From contig NZ_KB233222.1 of NCBI RefSeq assembly GCF_000314855.2, positions 2,227,342-2,291,341 on the forward strand: 64,000 nucleotides of DNA. The letters run 5' to 3'. Below are positions 1-9,023 of the stretch, piece after piece (the first letter of the stretch is position 1; each line of letters opens with the position of its first letter). Source of the stretch: Providencia burhodogranariea DSM 19968 (GTDB lineage: Bacteria; Pseudomonadota; Gammaproteobacteria; Enterobacterales; Enterobacteriaceae). The position numbers and the translations under genes were made by a program. The notes beneath the pieces are model-generated. The model made no database searches and was not told the DNA's origin. It saw nothing but the letters and a program-made list of their open reading frames with translations.

Positions 1-233
1 AGCGGATTCATTCCCCTAGCGCGATGAGCCAATTCCATGATGATCAAACCAGGTCGATAAATTGGCGCATCTTTTTTCTTTTCGAGCAAACCATACTCAG
101 ACATCTGTTTTAATAAACGTGACGCTGAACTTTTTGGCATCCCCAATTCATTAACTAATGTTGTTACCGTTAGCTCATCACCAGAGCGAAGAAATAACCG
201 ATATACGTCAACAACACTCGAGAGAATACTCAT
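1..233 (-). CDS. IclR-type transcriptional regulator, N-terminal part only
   Basis: This is the N-terminal winged-helix part of a DNA-binding regulator; the rest lies beyond the left edge. The visible 77 residues begin MSILSSVVDVYRLFLRSGDE and contain a helix-turn-helix (LTVTTLVNELGMPKSSASRL) followed by a wing (KKKDAPIYRPG), the usual opening of IclR-family proteins. Its ATG overlaps the TGA of the hydrolase gene upstream on the same strand (ATGA at 230-233), which suggests translational coupling, so it is probably the last gene of the permease-hydrolase-regulator operon and its local regulator. The family call rests only on the N-terminal domain; the ligand domain is not visible. Confidence 0.75.
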   Translation of the reverse strand, partial: MSILSSVVDVYRLFLRSGDELTVTTLVNELGMPKSSASRLLKQMSEYGLLEKKKDAPIYRPGLIIMELAHRARGMNP

Positions 234-1075
234 AATTCACCTGTAAACTGAGAATTCTGCACCAATTGCTCATAGCTTTGTGGCTTTCTATCTCTTAAAT
301 AAGGGATGCTAAGGCGGGTATGTGCCTGAGAGAGGAAATTAATCTCACCAATCAATAACGCTTCACCATCACAATTAGCCTCACGAAGTACTTGACCACG
401 AGGGCCTAAAATTTTACTACCACCAAACATATGTAGTTCTTCTTCATTACCCCAGCGATTAACTGCCAGTAAATGGCTACCATTTTCCAGCGCTCGGCAA
501 GCAGTATTGATATCCCACATATCTCTATCTTGAACGCACCATGCTGATGGTGCGATTAATAACTCAGCTCCATTTAAGGTGAGAATACGAGCAACCTCAG
601 GAAACCCCATATCATAGCAAATCATGATGCCAATCTTACCGATTGGCGTATCAAATACAGGGTAACTATTTCCATTACGAAACCACTGTTTTTCAATACC
701 AAATGCGTGAACTTTACGGAAAACACCGCTGATTCCATCACAACCTGGATTCCAAACACCAACAGAATTATAGATTTCACCGAGGTAACGACCACGCTCG
801 ACAAAGCCACTCACAATCGTGAGATCTAAACTTGTCGCAAGAGAACTAAATAATTGATAAGTTTCACTACCATCAGTATCGCTGAGATCCCATAATTTAG
901 TGGTCAATAGGTCACCACGATACCCTGTAGTGGCCAGCTCAGGGAAACAGATCAATTTAGCGTCTTGATCGGCTGCTTGATGGCAGAGATCTGCCATTCG
1001 TTGTAAATTATTTTTCTTGTCACCTAGCGAGGAATTAAATTGTGCAAGAGCAACTTTAACAATGTTATGACCCAT
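230..1075 (-). CDS. Nitrilase-superfamily carbon-nitrogen hydrolase (amidohydrolase)
   Basis: Cytoplasmic hydrolase of amide or nitrile C-N bonds, about 281 residues. The Glu-Lys-Cys triad is visible: E in CFPELATTGY, K in VFRKVHAFGIE, and the nucleophile C in MICYDMGFPE. A GTG at 1081 lies in frame, but the AAGGA at 1083-1087 leaves only one base before that GTG and seven before the ATG at 1073-1075, so I take the ATG. It lies 10 bp downstream of an NCS1-type permease and is coupled to an IclR-type regulator, suggesting catabolism of an imported nitrogenous compound such as a ureide, pyrimidine derivative or amide. The substrate cannot be read from the sequence. Confidence 0.85.
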   Translation of the reverse strand: MGHNIVKVALAQFNSSLGDKKNNLQRMADLCHQAADQDAKLICFPELATTGYRGDLLTTKLWDLSDTDGSETYQLFSSLATSLDLTIVSGFVERGRYLGEIYNSVGVWNPGCDGISGVFRKVHAFGIEKQWFRNGNSYPVFDTPIGKIGIMICYDMGFPEVARILTLNGAELLIAPSAWCVQDRDMWDINTACRALENGSHLLAVNRWGNEEELHMFGGSKILGPRGQVLREANCDGEALLIGEINFLSQAHTRLSIPYLRDRKPQSYEQLVQNSQFTGEL

Positions 1076-1085
1076 GCTCACATCC

Positions 1086-2432
1086 TTAATCTGAGTGATT
1101 GACTTTACGGAAGTGAACTGTACCTACACCTTTTATACGCCCTTGCCAACGCATACCTAGCCAATAGGCTATAGCACTGATAACGAGTGAATTAAGTGCT
1201 GGCACCCCAAAGTCTGCATTGAAAGGACCTAGCTCAGAGCTTCCCCAACCAACCACAACAGCTATCACCCAAACAATTAATGTTATAGGGTTAAAAGCTT
1301 CACATGTTGACGGCAATACACCTTGCGTTCTCGTCGTATCAAGCTCTTTGCGATCACGTTTTAATAGATAGTAATCAACAACCATGATGCCTGCGACGGG
1401 AGGAATAGCTATTCCCAGATAAATGAGGAAACCGATAAAGTTATCTAAAATACCTAACATTGAGGCAATAGTACCAAAAATACCAATAATCCAAGTTAGA
1501 TAACGACGGTCGAAATGCTTGTTAAAAATAGCATTCAATAATGTGGAAAAACCTAATGATGATGAATATAGATTAATATCATTCATTTTTATGGTTGAAA
1601 AGATAACAATTGATGCACCAATCAAGCCCGTCAATGTCATCATCAAGTCAAATACTTGGTAGGTATGTAATGCGAGTGCCATCAATACTGCAATCATATT
1701 GACTAACAATTCACCAAAAAAAGTCCCGATAAGTGTCATCCAGAAAACCTCTTTTGGGCTTTTCATAAAACGACTAATATCGGGAGTTGTTACTGCTGCA
1801 ATGATAAATCCGCCAGCAACCATGGTAATAGCTGCGGGCATGCTCATACGCGGCCCTGATGGTTCTGTACTACTAATAAGAGCACCGATATCCTGCCCTG
1901 AAAGCAAATTATAGGTAGCCCAAGCTAATGCAAGTAAAAATAGCGGCGTTGAAATATTGGCAGTAATAGATAAAAAGCGATACCCATATACCGTAATAAT
2001 CGTGACCGCAATACCTGTAATAAGCGACCAAGTCCCTGGTGTTAGCACATTCGTCGCTTTATACATTCCATCCGCAAAGAAACCATTTTGTACGCCGAAC
2101 CACCCCATTAGTGAAATTGCAATTGCTCCACCAATTAAAGCTGATCCTAACTTACCAAACCCAGCCCACCTTGATAACAGGCTGATTGACATTCCTTCAC
2201 GGCACGCTGCTGCACCTAGTGCCCAGCTAACAACTTGTAAAATGACTGAACCTAACATTGTGGCCCAAAACGCTTGCCAAAAAGTTAGCCCATATCCGAG
2301 CGCTGCACCTAACATCACCTGTGAAACACAGGCTAGTGAACCAATTCGGAGTATTAATACTTCGTAGAATGGCCGACGAGCACTAAAAGGTACTCTAGCC
2401 AATGAATAATCTTCACCTGTTTTATTCGCCAT
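1086..2432 (-). CDS. NCS1-family nucleobase/cytosine-type permease
   Basis: Inner-membrane symporter of the nucleobase:cation symporter-1 family (CodB/purine-cytosine permease type), 448 residues, with about twelve hydrophobic segments. The stretch DYSLARVPFSARRPFYEVL before the first membrane helix, and the later PDISRFMKSPKEVFW loop, are typical of CodB-like proteins. An AGGA eight bases ahead supports the ATG at 2432. It is the first gene of a three-gene minus-strand unit with the nitrilase-like hydrolase and the IclR-type regulator, so it probably imports the hydrolase's substrate or precursor. The exact substrate is unknown; cytosine itself is doubtful because no cytosine deaminase is beside it. 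Confidence 0.85.
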   Translation of the reverse strand: MANKTGEDYSLARVPFSARRPFYEVLILRIGSLACVSQVMLGAALGYGLTFWQAFWATMLGSVILQVVSWALGAAACREGMSISLLSRWAGFGKLGSALIGGAIAISLMGWFGVQNGFFADGMYKATNVLTPGTWSLITGIAVTIITVYGYRFLSITANISTPLFLLALAWATYNLLSGQDIGALISSTEPSGPRMSMPAAITMVAGGFIIAAVTTPDISRFMKSPKEVFWMTLIGTFFGELLVNMIAVLMALALHTYQVFDLMMTLTGLIGASIVIFSTIKMNDINLYSSSLGFSTLLNAIFNKHFDRRYLTWIIGIFGTIASMLGILDNFIGFLIYLGIAIPPVAGIMVVDYYLLKRDRKELDTTRTQGVLPSTCEAFNPITLIVWVIAVVVGWGSSELGPFNADFGVPALNSLVISAIAYWLGMRWQGRIKGVGTVHFRKVNHSD

Positions 2433-2490
2433 TTAGTATTCCTGCTGTGTGAATCTTTGCTGTTTATTTTATTTTGGCTTTAATGTTTTA

Positions 2491-2507
2491 GTTCCATTTT
2501 ATGGAAC
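2491..2507. promoter_or_regulatory. Palindromic candidate operator for the IclR-type regulator
   Basis: GTTCCAT-TTT-ATGGAAC is a perfect inverted repeat (7-bp arms, 3-bp spacer) 59 bp upstream of the permease start. IclR-family operators commonly have short dyads of this size, and an IclR-type gene ends this operon. That the regulator binds here is inferred. Confidence 0.5.
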
Positions 2508-2664
2508 CAGGTTTCATTTATTCTACGAGATGAATGATATCTATGTTTGATACCAAACCGCAAGTAAAATTTACCTTTTAGAACATTTTTTTTAAATATG
2601 CCGATACTACTATAACGGGAATTTAAGAGGCTGAGGAGGGAAATTTGTATAAAAATAAATAAGT

Positions 2665-2697
2665 TGAAGTTTCTCTTCCATAATAAGAGAAACTTCA
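2665..2697 (-). terminator. Rho-independent terminator of macAB
   Basis: A perfect 13-bp stem (2665-2677 with 2685-2697) and 7-nt loop lie just after the macB stop. Read on the minus strand it is followed by a T-rich run (ACTTATTTATTTTTA). Confidence 0.75.
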
Positions 2698-2719
2698 GAA
2701 AACAACAATAATATTGCTA

Positions 2720-4663
2720 TTATTCCCTAGCTAATGCATCAATAGGGTTTAATCTCGCTGCATTTCTCGCGGGTAGATATCCAAAAACGACACCAATTAT
2801 CGTCGAACAGGCAAATGCACTTATAATCGCCATAGGTTCAAAAATAAACGTCCAACCAGGTAAAGCCATTTGCACAATCAAGCTAATACCATAAGCAAGC
2901 CCAATGCCCATTAGCCCACCAAATAAACAAACTAAAACTGCTTCAATCAAAAATTGTTGCATAACATCACTAGTTCTAGCTCCTACGGCCATACGAATAC
3001 CGATCTCTCGAGTTCTTTCCGTCACTGACACCAACATAATATTCATGACGCCAATCCCCCCAACGATTAATGAGATAACAGCAACTAATGTCAGAAAAAG
3101 TTGCATCGTTCTAGTCGTTTTTTCCGCAGTTTTTACCAACGTATCGATATTATAAGTGAATATATCTTTCTTTCCGTGGCGTAACGTCAATAACCGTGTG
3201 ATTTGCTGTTCTGCTGATTTGGCATTGCTTCCCTCTTTGATTCTAACCACTATCGTATCCAGATAAGGCCGATTCAAAATTTTACTATTTACTGTGGTAT
3301 CCGGTAGCCACACAGATAACGAGTTATCAGAGCCAAAAATTGATTTTTGTTCAGCTGTCACACCAATAATTGTCGCAGGCATATTACCTATCAATATCGT
3401 TTCACCAATGACTTGCTTTTGGTTAGGAAAGAAACGACGTTTAGTATTCGCATCAATGACGACTACTTGTGCTCTTCGTTCAACCATATCTGGTGTAAAA
3501 TTCATACCTTCAGAAAATTTTGTTGCATAGACCTGAAAATAATTTTGACCTACCCCCATAAGTTGTGCAGAGGCATCTAAATTACCTTTACGTAGCCGAG
3601 TAGATTTCGCTAGCTTACCTGATACTGCCTGTACATAGGGTTGCTGAGCAATGGCATCCACATCTGAAGTTTTTAGTGATTGCCGATTTTGTGCGTCGTC
3701 GCTACCAAAATCCTCACCTGGATAAACGGATATAGTATTAGTTCCAATCGATTTAATATCATTGAGTACCATTTCTTGAGCTGCATCGCCAATCACCATG
3801 ATCGACACAACAGATGCGATACCAATAATGATCCCAAGCATCGTGAGTAAAGTACGCATTTTGTTGACCACCATCGCTCGCCAAGCCATCAAAAGTGCTT
3901 CGCTGAACCGACCATAAATTTGTCCTAATGTTAATTTTCGGCTCGAGTTTTCTTGTGCTGGTGGTATTCTTATCTGTGAAATCGAACCTGAATCATTGAT
4001 AATTTCACCATCATTAATTTCAATAATTCGTTCAGCCTGTTGCGCAATTTTTGGATCATGAGTCACAATGATTACAGTATGCCCCTGTGCACAGAGGTCT
4101 TTGAGGATTTTCATCACCTCTTCACCAGAGTAACTATCAAGTGCACCTGTTGGTTCATCCGCTAGAATTACTTGCCCACCATTCATCAGGGCACGCGCAA
4201 TACTTACACGTTGTTGTTGACCGCCGGATAACTGACTTGGACGATATGCAACTCGTTCCTCAAGACCTAATTTCTTTAGTAACTCAATCGCTCTCTCACG
4301 ACGCTGTACTTTCCCTGTTCCAGCATAAATGGCGGGCATTTCTACATTTTGCTCGGCAGTAAGATGACTTAATAAATGATAACGCTGAAAAATAAAACCA
4401 AAATGCTCTCGGCGTAATTCTGCCAATTGATTTTCATCAAGCAATGAAACTTTTTGTTTAGCAACGAAATATTCACCGGTAGTCGGTTTATCCAAACAAC
4501 CAATAATATTCATCAAGGTCGATTTACCTGACCCTGATGCACCAATAATCGCAACCATTTCCCCCGCATTAATCTTTAATGAAACCCCTTTAAGTACCGT
4601 AATTTCACTTTCGCCTGCGGGATAGCGTCGAGTAATATCTTTAAGCTCTAATAAAGCTGACAT
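2720..4663 (-). CDS. macB: Macrolide export ATP-binding/permease protein MacB
   Basis: Inner-membrane ABC transporter that, with MacA and TolC, expels macrolides, enterotoxin and other periplasmic substrates. It has 647 residues, the family length. The N-terminal nucleotide-binding domain shows Walker A GASGSGKST (about 41-49), signature LSGGQQQ (about 145-151) and Walker B VILADEPTGALD. One membrane helix follows near residue 275, then a large periplasmic domain and three C-terminal helices, the MacB topology. One base separates it from macA upstream, so the two are co-transcribed. A terminator hairpin follows. The tolC partner is not in the window. Confidence 0.96.
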   Translation of the reverse strand: MSALLELKDITRRYPAGESEITVLKGVSLKINAGEMVAIIGASGSGKSTLMNIIGCLDKPTTGEYFVAKQKVSLLDENQLAELRREHFGFIFQRYHLLSHLTAEQNVEMPAIYAGTGKVQRRERAIELLKKLGLEERVAYRPSQLSGGQQQRVSIARALMNGGQVILADEPTGALDSYSGEEVMKILKDLCAQGHTVIIVTHDPKIAQQAERIIEINDGEIINDSGSISQIRIPPAQENSSRKLTLGQIYGRFSEALLMAWRAMVVNKMRTLLTMLGIIIGIASVVSIMVIGDAAQEMVLNDIKSIGTNTISVYPGEDFGSDDAQNRQSLKTSDVDAIAQQPYVQAVSGKLAKSTRLRKGNLDASAQLMGVGQNYFQVYATKFSEGMNFTPDMVERRAQVVVIDANTKRRFFPNQKQVIGETILIGNMPATIIGVTAEQKSIFGSDNSLSVWLPDTTVNSKILNRPYLDTIVVRIKEGSNAKSAEQQITRLLTLRHGKKDIFTYNIDTLVKTAEKTTRTMQLFLTLVAVISLIVGGIGVMNIMLVSVTERTREIGIRMAVGARTSDVMQQFLIEAVLVCLFGGLMGIGLAYGISLIVQMALPGWTFIFEPMAIISAFACSTIIGVVFGYLPARNAARLNPIDALARE

Positions 4664-4664
4664 A

Positions 4665-5771
4665 TTAATTCCCCGTATTACTACGGCTGATGATCACCTG
4701 TTCACCTTCTTTTAGGCCATCAATTACTTCAACATAAACATCGTTACGACTGCCGATTTTAATCTGTTTCTTTTCAGCACTTTCACCATTGAGAATTTCT
4801 ACCTCATAAACTAACGGTGACACTTCATTCCCTAAAGCTGATAAAGGTAAAAGTAGTACATTTTTATGGGACTCAAGCTCAATTTTAACCTGTGCTGTCA
4901 TTTGTAATTTCAGCAATTGTTCAGGATTTGGAACTTCAAAGCGAGCATAGTAAAAAATCGCATCATTAATTTTTTCAGGTGTCGGTAAAATATCCTTTAA
5001 AACACCTGAAAAACGTTTATTTGGCGCACCTAATACTGTGAAAGAAGCTTGCTGCCCTGGCTTGAGATAAATCACATCAGCCTCTGAAACTTCAGCTTTA
5101 ACCATCATAGTATTAAGATCAGCTAAGGTCAGAATCGTTGGGGCTTGTTGCACTGCGATAACAGTTTGCCCTTCTAACGTCTTAATCGATGTTACTGTTC
5201 CATCCATAGGTGCCGTTATTTGCGTATATGTAAGATTAGTTCTTGCTGTATTTAACGTTGCTAAATTACGTTTAATTTGAGCTTCAAAATTAGCAACTTG
5301 CGCTTTTTTGACATTCACCTCTGTTTCCGCTTGATCTAAATCTTGTTTAGATACGGCTTGTAATTTGGATAAACTCAGTTGACGCTGATATGTCGCCTGA
5401 GCAAATTTAAGCTCTGCTCTTGCCAATGCTAAATTCGCTTGTAGCTCATGACTCCTTTCTTGAGATTCCGTCACTTCGTTCTGTGCTTTTTGCGGATCGA
5501 TGACCGCTAATAAATCACCTTTTCTTACTTTATCGCCTTCTTTAACATACAAGGTCTGTAACTGCCCACTAACCTGAGCTCCTACATCAACCGTTCGGAC
5601 GGCATTGAGTTTACCTGTTGATTGGACTTGTTTATTTAAGTCACCTCGAGTGACGGCAATAGTTTGAAATTCTTCTTTTTTTTCACTTCCCCAAAAAAAT
5701 ACAGTAGTTCCAACCACAAACAGCATAATCAGCATGGAAACAAACGATTTTTTCCGTGAATTTGCTCTCAT
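4665..5771 (-). CDS. macA: Macrolide efflux periplasmic adaptor MacA
   Basis: Membrane-fusion protein linking MacB to TolC, 368 residues. An N-terminal membrane anchor (SFVSMLIMLFVVGTTVFFW) is followed by a lipoyl-like half (VKEGDKVRKGDLLAVIDPQK), an alpha-helical hairpin rich in Q, E, A and L (about 100-175), the second lipoyl half (ITAPMDGTVTSIKTLEGQTV) and beta-barrel domains. This is the order expected of MacA/HlyD-type adaptors. It is directly upstream of macB, as in E. coli. Start chosen at the ATG at 5771, preceded by AGGT. Confidence 0.95.
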   Translation of the reverse strand: MRANSRKKSFVSMLIMLFVVGTTVFFWGSEKKEEFQTIAVTRGDLNKQVQSTGKLNAVRTVDVGAQVSGQLQTLYVKEGDKVRKGDLLAVIDPQKAQNEVTESQERSHELQANLALARAELKFAQATYQRQLSLSKLQAVSKQDLDQAETEVNVKKAQVANFEAQIKRNLATLNTARTNLTYTQITAPMDGTVTSIKTLEGQTVIAVQQAPTILTLADLNTMMVKAEVSEADVIYLKPGQQASFTVLGAPNKRFSGVLKDILPTPEKINDAIFYYARFEVPNPEQLLKLQMTAQVKIELESHKNVLLLPLSALGNEVSPLVYEVEILNGESAEKKQIKIGSRNDVYVEVIDGLKEGEQVIISRSNTGN

Positions 5772-5866
5772 TAAATTGTTACCTATGATGAAAAAAAGGG
5801 CTAAGCCCTCTTTTAAATTATTTGATTTTCAGAAGAACAGATTAACCTGCATCTTCTCTTTAGCCT

Positions 5867-7531
5867 TTAATAGGCTTTACCTCGTGCTAACCAAGCCACT
5901 CGTGAGAACATGTTCTTTAAATGTGATGGAATCGAATTTGCCCCTAATTCTGCGGCACGATTTACAATCGCAATAGCAAGATCAGGCTTAGATGTCTTGG
6001 AAATTGCTTTAATAATGACTCGACGAGCAGAAACTTTGCCATTATCAGGGATCCCTGATATTTCATGAAAAAGATGCCCAAAACCTTCGCGATATAAAAA
6101 ATGTTCTATATCTAGGGCCGGTAATCTCGTTAATCTGTCTCTTTCAGGATCATTCATCTTGTCAGCATAGTGCATTGCTGTCGCCGCATATTTTTTTCCA
6201 GCTTCGTCTCCATCAACCAGTGTGTGCCATTCTATACCCATTTGGTTAGCAAACTTTAATAACGGCTTAAGACCACATTGCGCAAACTCAATGACTTTGA
6301 TTCCCTCGGTTTGAAAATAGTAATTACACTGGCGAGCCAACTCATTCATTAACCAAATTTCCGTTTCCCCTTCGACTAATAACCAACATCTCGCAAACAT
6401 AGCTGATGGTCGATTAAAGCGAATATGAAAGGAAATTTTACGGATTTCTTCTGGTGATAAATCATTTTCACGTAAACGAAAGGCGGAAACCTTACCTGAA
6501 TCACGCACCAAACGACAAAGATTTTCAATTGGGACTTGCGCCAATAATTCCCCAGAGTTTGTTGTCGTAATACGCTGTAAAGAAAATAAGTTTAATAGCC
6601 CCCAAGCAATTGACAGCATAATTGGGTGCAAACGTGTTTCAGGATCTTCGACAATTATTAATGGGCGAGCATATTTATCCAACTGTACATCGCCTTTTGA
6701 CTGTAATAACGAAGAAAACATTCCTAATATAATCAACCGAATATTACGCTGATTTGGCTTAGCGATAATACGACTGATGTTATCTAAAGCATGCCATCCT
6801 CTTTTATGTGGTTCTAACCCTCTAACCACATTGTTCTCTTTGAACATATGACTACTTTGGCCAGCAAAATAGTGACTAAGCAATTTTTGCATTGCATCCA
6901 CCCCTTCCGTTAACTCTTCGTCACTCAGGCGATGTGGATTATTAATTAATGCTTGGGTTAGCTCTTTCATTCGGGAATTAAATATATCGCGAGGTTCTTT
7001 ATCGCCAGCAACCATCATATTAGAGTCTAATGTGCGCAAAAAACGGGCATCTCGTAACCGGATCACAGGATATAACCGAACAATCTCTTTGAGATATTTC
7101 CCAACATTGTCTAGAGATAGCTTATTACCACCAGCATTGAGAAAACTACGATCTACGATAATATTACCATCGTCTTTTAGTTCAGCACTGACACGGTAAT
7201 AGATATGCTTTAGCTCATCATCGTTATCGACCCACACAGAAGCAAGATTTCTAAAACGAAATGAAGAGTGCCGGCCTTTGCGACTTTCGCAAAATTTTAG
7301 GACTATTTGCAATGAACGGAATCTTGCAGACTCATCACTTGCAGGTTGATGGAAATCATATTGGTTGAACTGGTAATTTTCTTGCCCAGGAGAAAGTAAA
7401 AGGGTTAATGCATCTAAAAGACTCGACTTTCCCCACGAGTTTTCACCAATCAATACTGTATTGCGATTCAAAGCTAATGAGAGCCGGTTAATCCCTCTAA
7501 AACCGTATATTTCGACACGTTCCAGATACAT
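5867..7531 (-). CDS. ybjD: OLD-family ATP-dependent endonuclease YbjD
   Basis: Predicted cytoplasmic ATPase-nuclease of the OLD (overcoming lysogenization defect) family, 554 residues from the chosen start. The N-terminal ABC-type ATPase has Walker A GENSWGKSS (29-37). The C-terminal TOPRIM nuclease domain has LVEGETE and the acidic DGDEAG motif. An in-frame ATG exists at 7588, but AAGGAGAG lies five bases before the ATG at 7529-7531, so that start is preferred; it also matches the length of E. coli YbjD as I recall it. Gene order macB-macA-ybjD-lysO resembles E. coli. The biological role of the chromosomal protein is not settled; OLD nucleases act in phage exclusion elsewhere. Confidence 0.9.
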   Translation of the reverse strand: MYLERVEIYGFRGINRLSLALNRNTVLIGENSWGKSSLLDALTLLLSPGQENYQFNQYDFHQPASDESARFRSLQIVLKFCESRKGRHSSFRFRNLASVWVDNDDELKHIYYRVSAELKDDGNIIVDRSFLNAGGNKLSLDNVGKYLKEIVRLYPVIRLRDARFLRTLDSNMMVAGDKEPRDIFNSRMKELTQALINNPHRLSDEELTEGVDAMQKLLSHYFAGQSSHMFKENNVVRGLEPHKRGWHALDNISRIIAKPNQRNIRLIILGMFSSLLQSKGDVQLDKYARPLIIVEDPETRLHPIMLSIAWGLLNLFSLQRITTTNSGELLAQVPIENLCRLVRDSGKVSAFRLRENDLSPEEIRKISFHIRFNRPSAMFARCWLLVEGETEIWLMNELARQCNYYFQTEGIKVIEFAQCGLKPLLKFANQMGIEWHTLVDGDEAGKKYAATAMHYADKMNDPERDRLTRLPALDIEHFLYREGFGHLFHEISGIPDNGKVSARRVIIKAISKTSKPDLAIAIVNRAAELGANSIPSHLKNMFSRVAWLARGKAY

Positions 7532-7735
7532 ATACTCTCTCCTTGACAATAATTTGTACCCAAAGCTTACCTCATTCACGGATAGCATGACTACAATAGT
7601 ACGCTCAAATTAAATATATTCACAACAATAGAGCACACTGTATTGAGCATCCATTTATAGTGTTATAAAATAGTTAAACTTTATTTTTCAGTCTTTTTAT
7701 CCTATTTTCCATCAATAACTGGAGAAAAAGGCGAT

Positions 7736-7840
7736 ATGGCAATAAATGCTATTCGTCGTGCATGTCAAAACCATAGACTCACTAAAATAATATAAACGGT
7801 AACAACTAAACGCTCGAACTGTATAACACCAGTTGCCGTT
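7736..7840 (+). promoter_or_regulatory. Possible structured leader of lysO with a 19-codon reading frame
   Basis: The 450-bp gap before lysO holds an AAGG-preceded ATG (7736) opening a 19-codon frame (MAINAIRRACQNHRLTKII, stop 7793-7795). Its stop abuts a 9-bp stem, 7795-7803 with 7832-7840. A competing 5-bp stem (7817-7821 with 7830-7834) shares bases with the first, as in attenuators. No lysine-riboswitch consensus was recognised. Translation of the frame and regulation by it are unproven. Confidence 0.3.
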
Positions 7841-7981
7841 GGTGGGCTATGTAAACAAGGCCTACTATCCGATCACAGTCTTTTCTGTGTTTATCGAAAT
7901 TGCTTAGTTTGTCGTGATCATGCAACTCGAATTATTTTGGGTCTAACCCATTGTTAATGGGCTAAATTTTAAGGATGCAAA

Positions 7982-8881
7982 ATGTATTCAGGGCTACTCA
8001 TTATTTTACTACCGTTAATACTCGGTTATCTTATCCCCATAAAAAACAGGACGATCCTAGGTGCCATCCATCGTTCATTAAATTCGATGGTGTATATCAT
8101 TTTATTTTTAATGGGGATCACACTCGCATTACTTGAAAACTTAAGTGTTCATCTAGTTTCAATTTTAGTTTATGCACTCACTTTCTTTGCTTGCATATTT
8201 TCTCTTAACCTTATTGCTTTACTTTTATTGGATAAGATTGATCCTTGGAAGATACCTCTGCATAAGCAAGAGAAACCGCCTTCTCGACTGAAAATGGTTT
8301 TTGAGTCACTGCAACTATGCGGTGTATTAATCCTTGGTTTTTTAGTTGGCTTAATCGGCTTTGATTTCCTACATTATGCTGAAAAAGGTAGCCAAATTGC
8401 GTTAATGATATTGTTATTACTTGTCGGTCTACAATTACGTAATAGCGGTATGAGCATTAAACAAATATTCGTAAACCGCCGTGGTACGATTATTGCTCTG
8501 GTAATGGCGATCAGTGCATTGATTGGCGGAGCCATTGCAGCTTTATTGTTAGGCTTACCCGTTAAGATGGGGCTGGCATTAGCTTCTGGATTTGGCTGGT
8601 ACTCATTAACAGGTATTGTTCTAACAGATGCTTATGGTCCTGTAATGGGCAGTGCCGCTTTCTTTAATGATTTAGCGCGTGAACTTGCTGCAATTATGCT
8701 AATTCCAATGATCATTAACCGCTACCGCTCAACGGCCTTGGGTATTTGTGGTTCTACATCGATGGATTTTACACTTCCCGTTTTGCAACGAAGTGGGGGC
8801 GTTTCAATTGTGCCCGCGGCTATTGTTCATGGGTTTGTTCTTAGTCTGATGACACCGATCTTGATGGCATTCTTTTCGTAA
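7982..8881 (+). CDS. lysO: L-lysine exporter LysO (YbjE)
   Basis: Inner-membrane exporter of L-lysine that also confers thialysine resistance in E. coli. The 299 residues match E. coli YbjE in length as I recall it. About eight to ten hydrophobic helices are visible, and the second half carries the family pattern SGFGWYSLTG and NDLARELAAIMLIP (DUF340/LysO domain). AAGGA precedes the ATG. It is divergent from ybjD, as in E. coli. The long upstream leader suggests regulation beyond a simple promoter; ArgP activation is known for the E. coli gene but no site was identified here. Confidence 0.9.
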   Translation: MYSGLLIILLPLILGYLIPIKNRTILGAIHRSLNSMVYIILFLMGITLALLENLSVHLVSILVYALTFFACIFSLNLIALLLLDKIDPWKIPLHKQEKPPSRLKMVFESLQLCGVLILGFLVGLIGFDFLHYAEKGSQIALMILLLLVGLQLRNSGMSIKQIFVNRRGTIIALVMAISALIGGAIAALLLGLPVKMGLALASGFGWYSLTGIVLTDAYGPVMGSAAFFNDLARELAAIMLIPMIINRYRSTALGICGSTSMDFTLPVLQRSGGVSIVPAAIVHGFVLSLMTPILMAFFS

Positions 8882-8901
8882 ACTTCTGTTTTCTAATAGA
8901 C

Positions 8902-8935
8902 TACCGCTTATTTATAAATTTTTAGATAAGCGGTA
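8902..8935 (+). terminator. Hairpin after lysO
   Basis: TACCGCTTAT (8902-8911) pairs perfectly with ATAAGCGGTA (8926-8935), 20 bp after the lysO stop. There is no T-run, so the terminator call is tentative. Confidence 0.4.
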
Positions 8936-9023
8936 AATCGCAAAATGACAATATTTAACATGCTTTACATAAGTAGAATATCAGTCACAATAGCGACATA
9001 TGAGAGTAAAACAGGAAATCAAC

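Noticed and set aside
1699-2367. Long plus-strand frames opposite the NCS1 permease gene
   Set aside because: They are antisense to a clear membrane protein and rich in Pro, Ser and Thr, as expected of shadows.
7532-7981. Lysine riboswitch before lysO
   Set aside because: The conserved core motifs of that riboswitch could not be found; only generic stems and a short frame are present.
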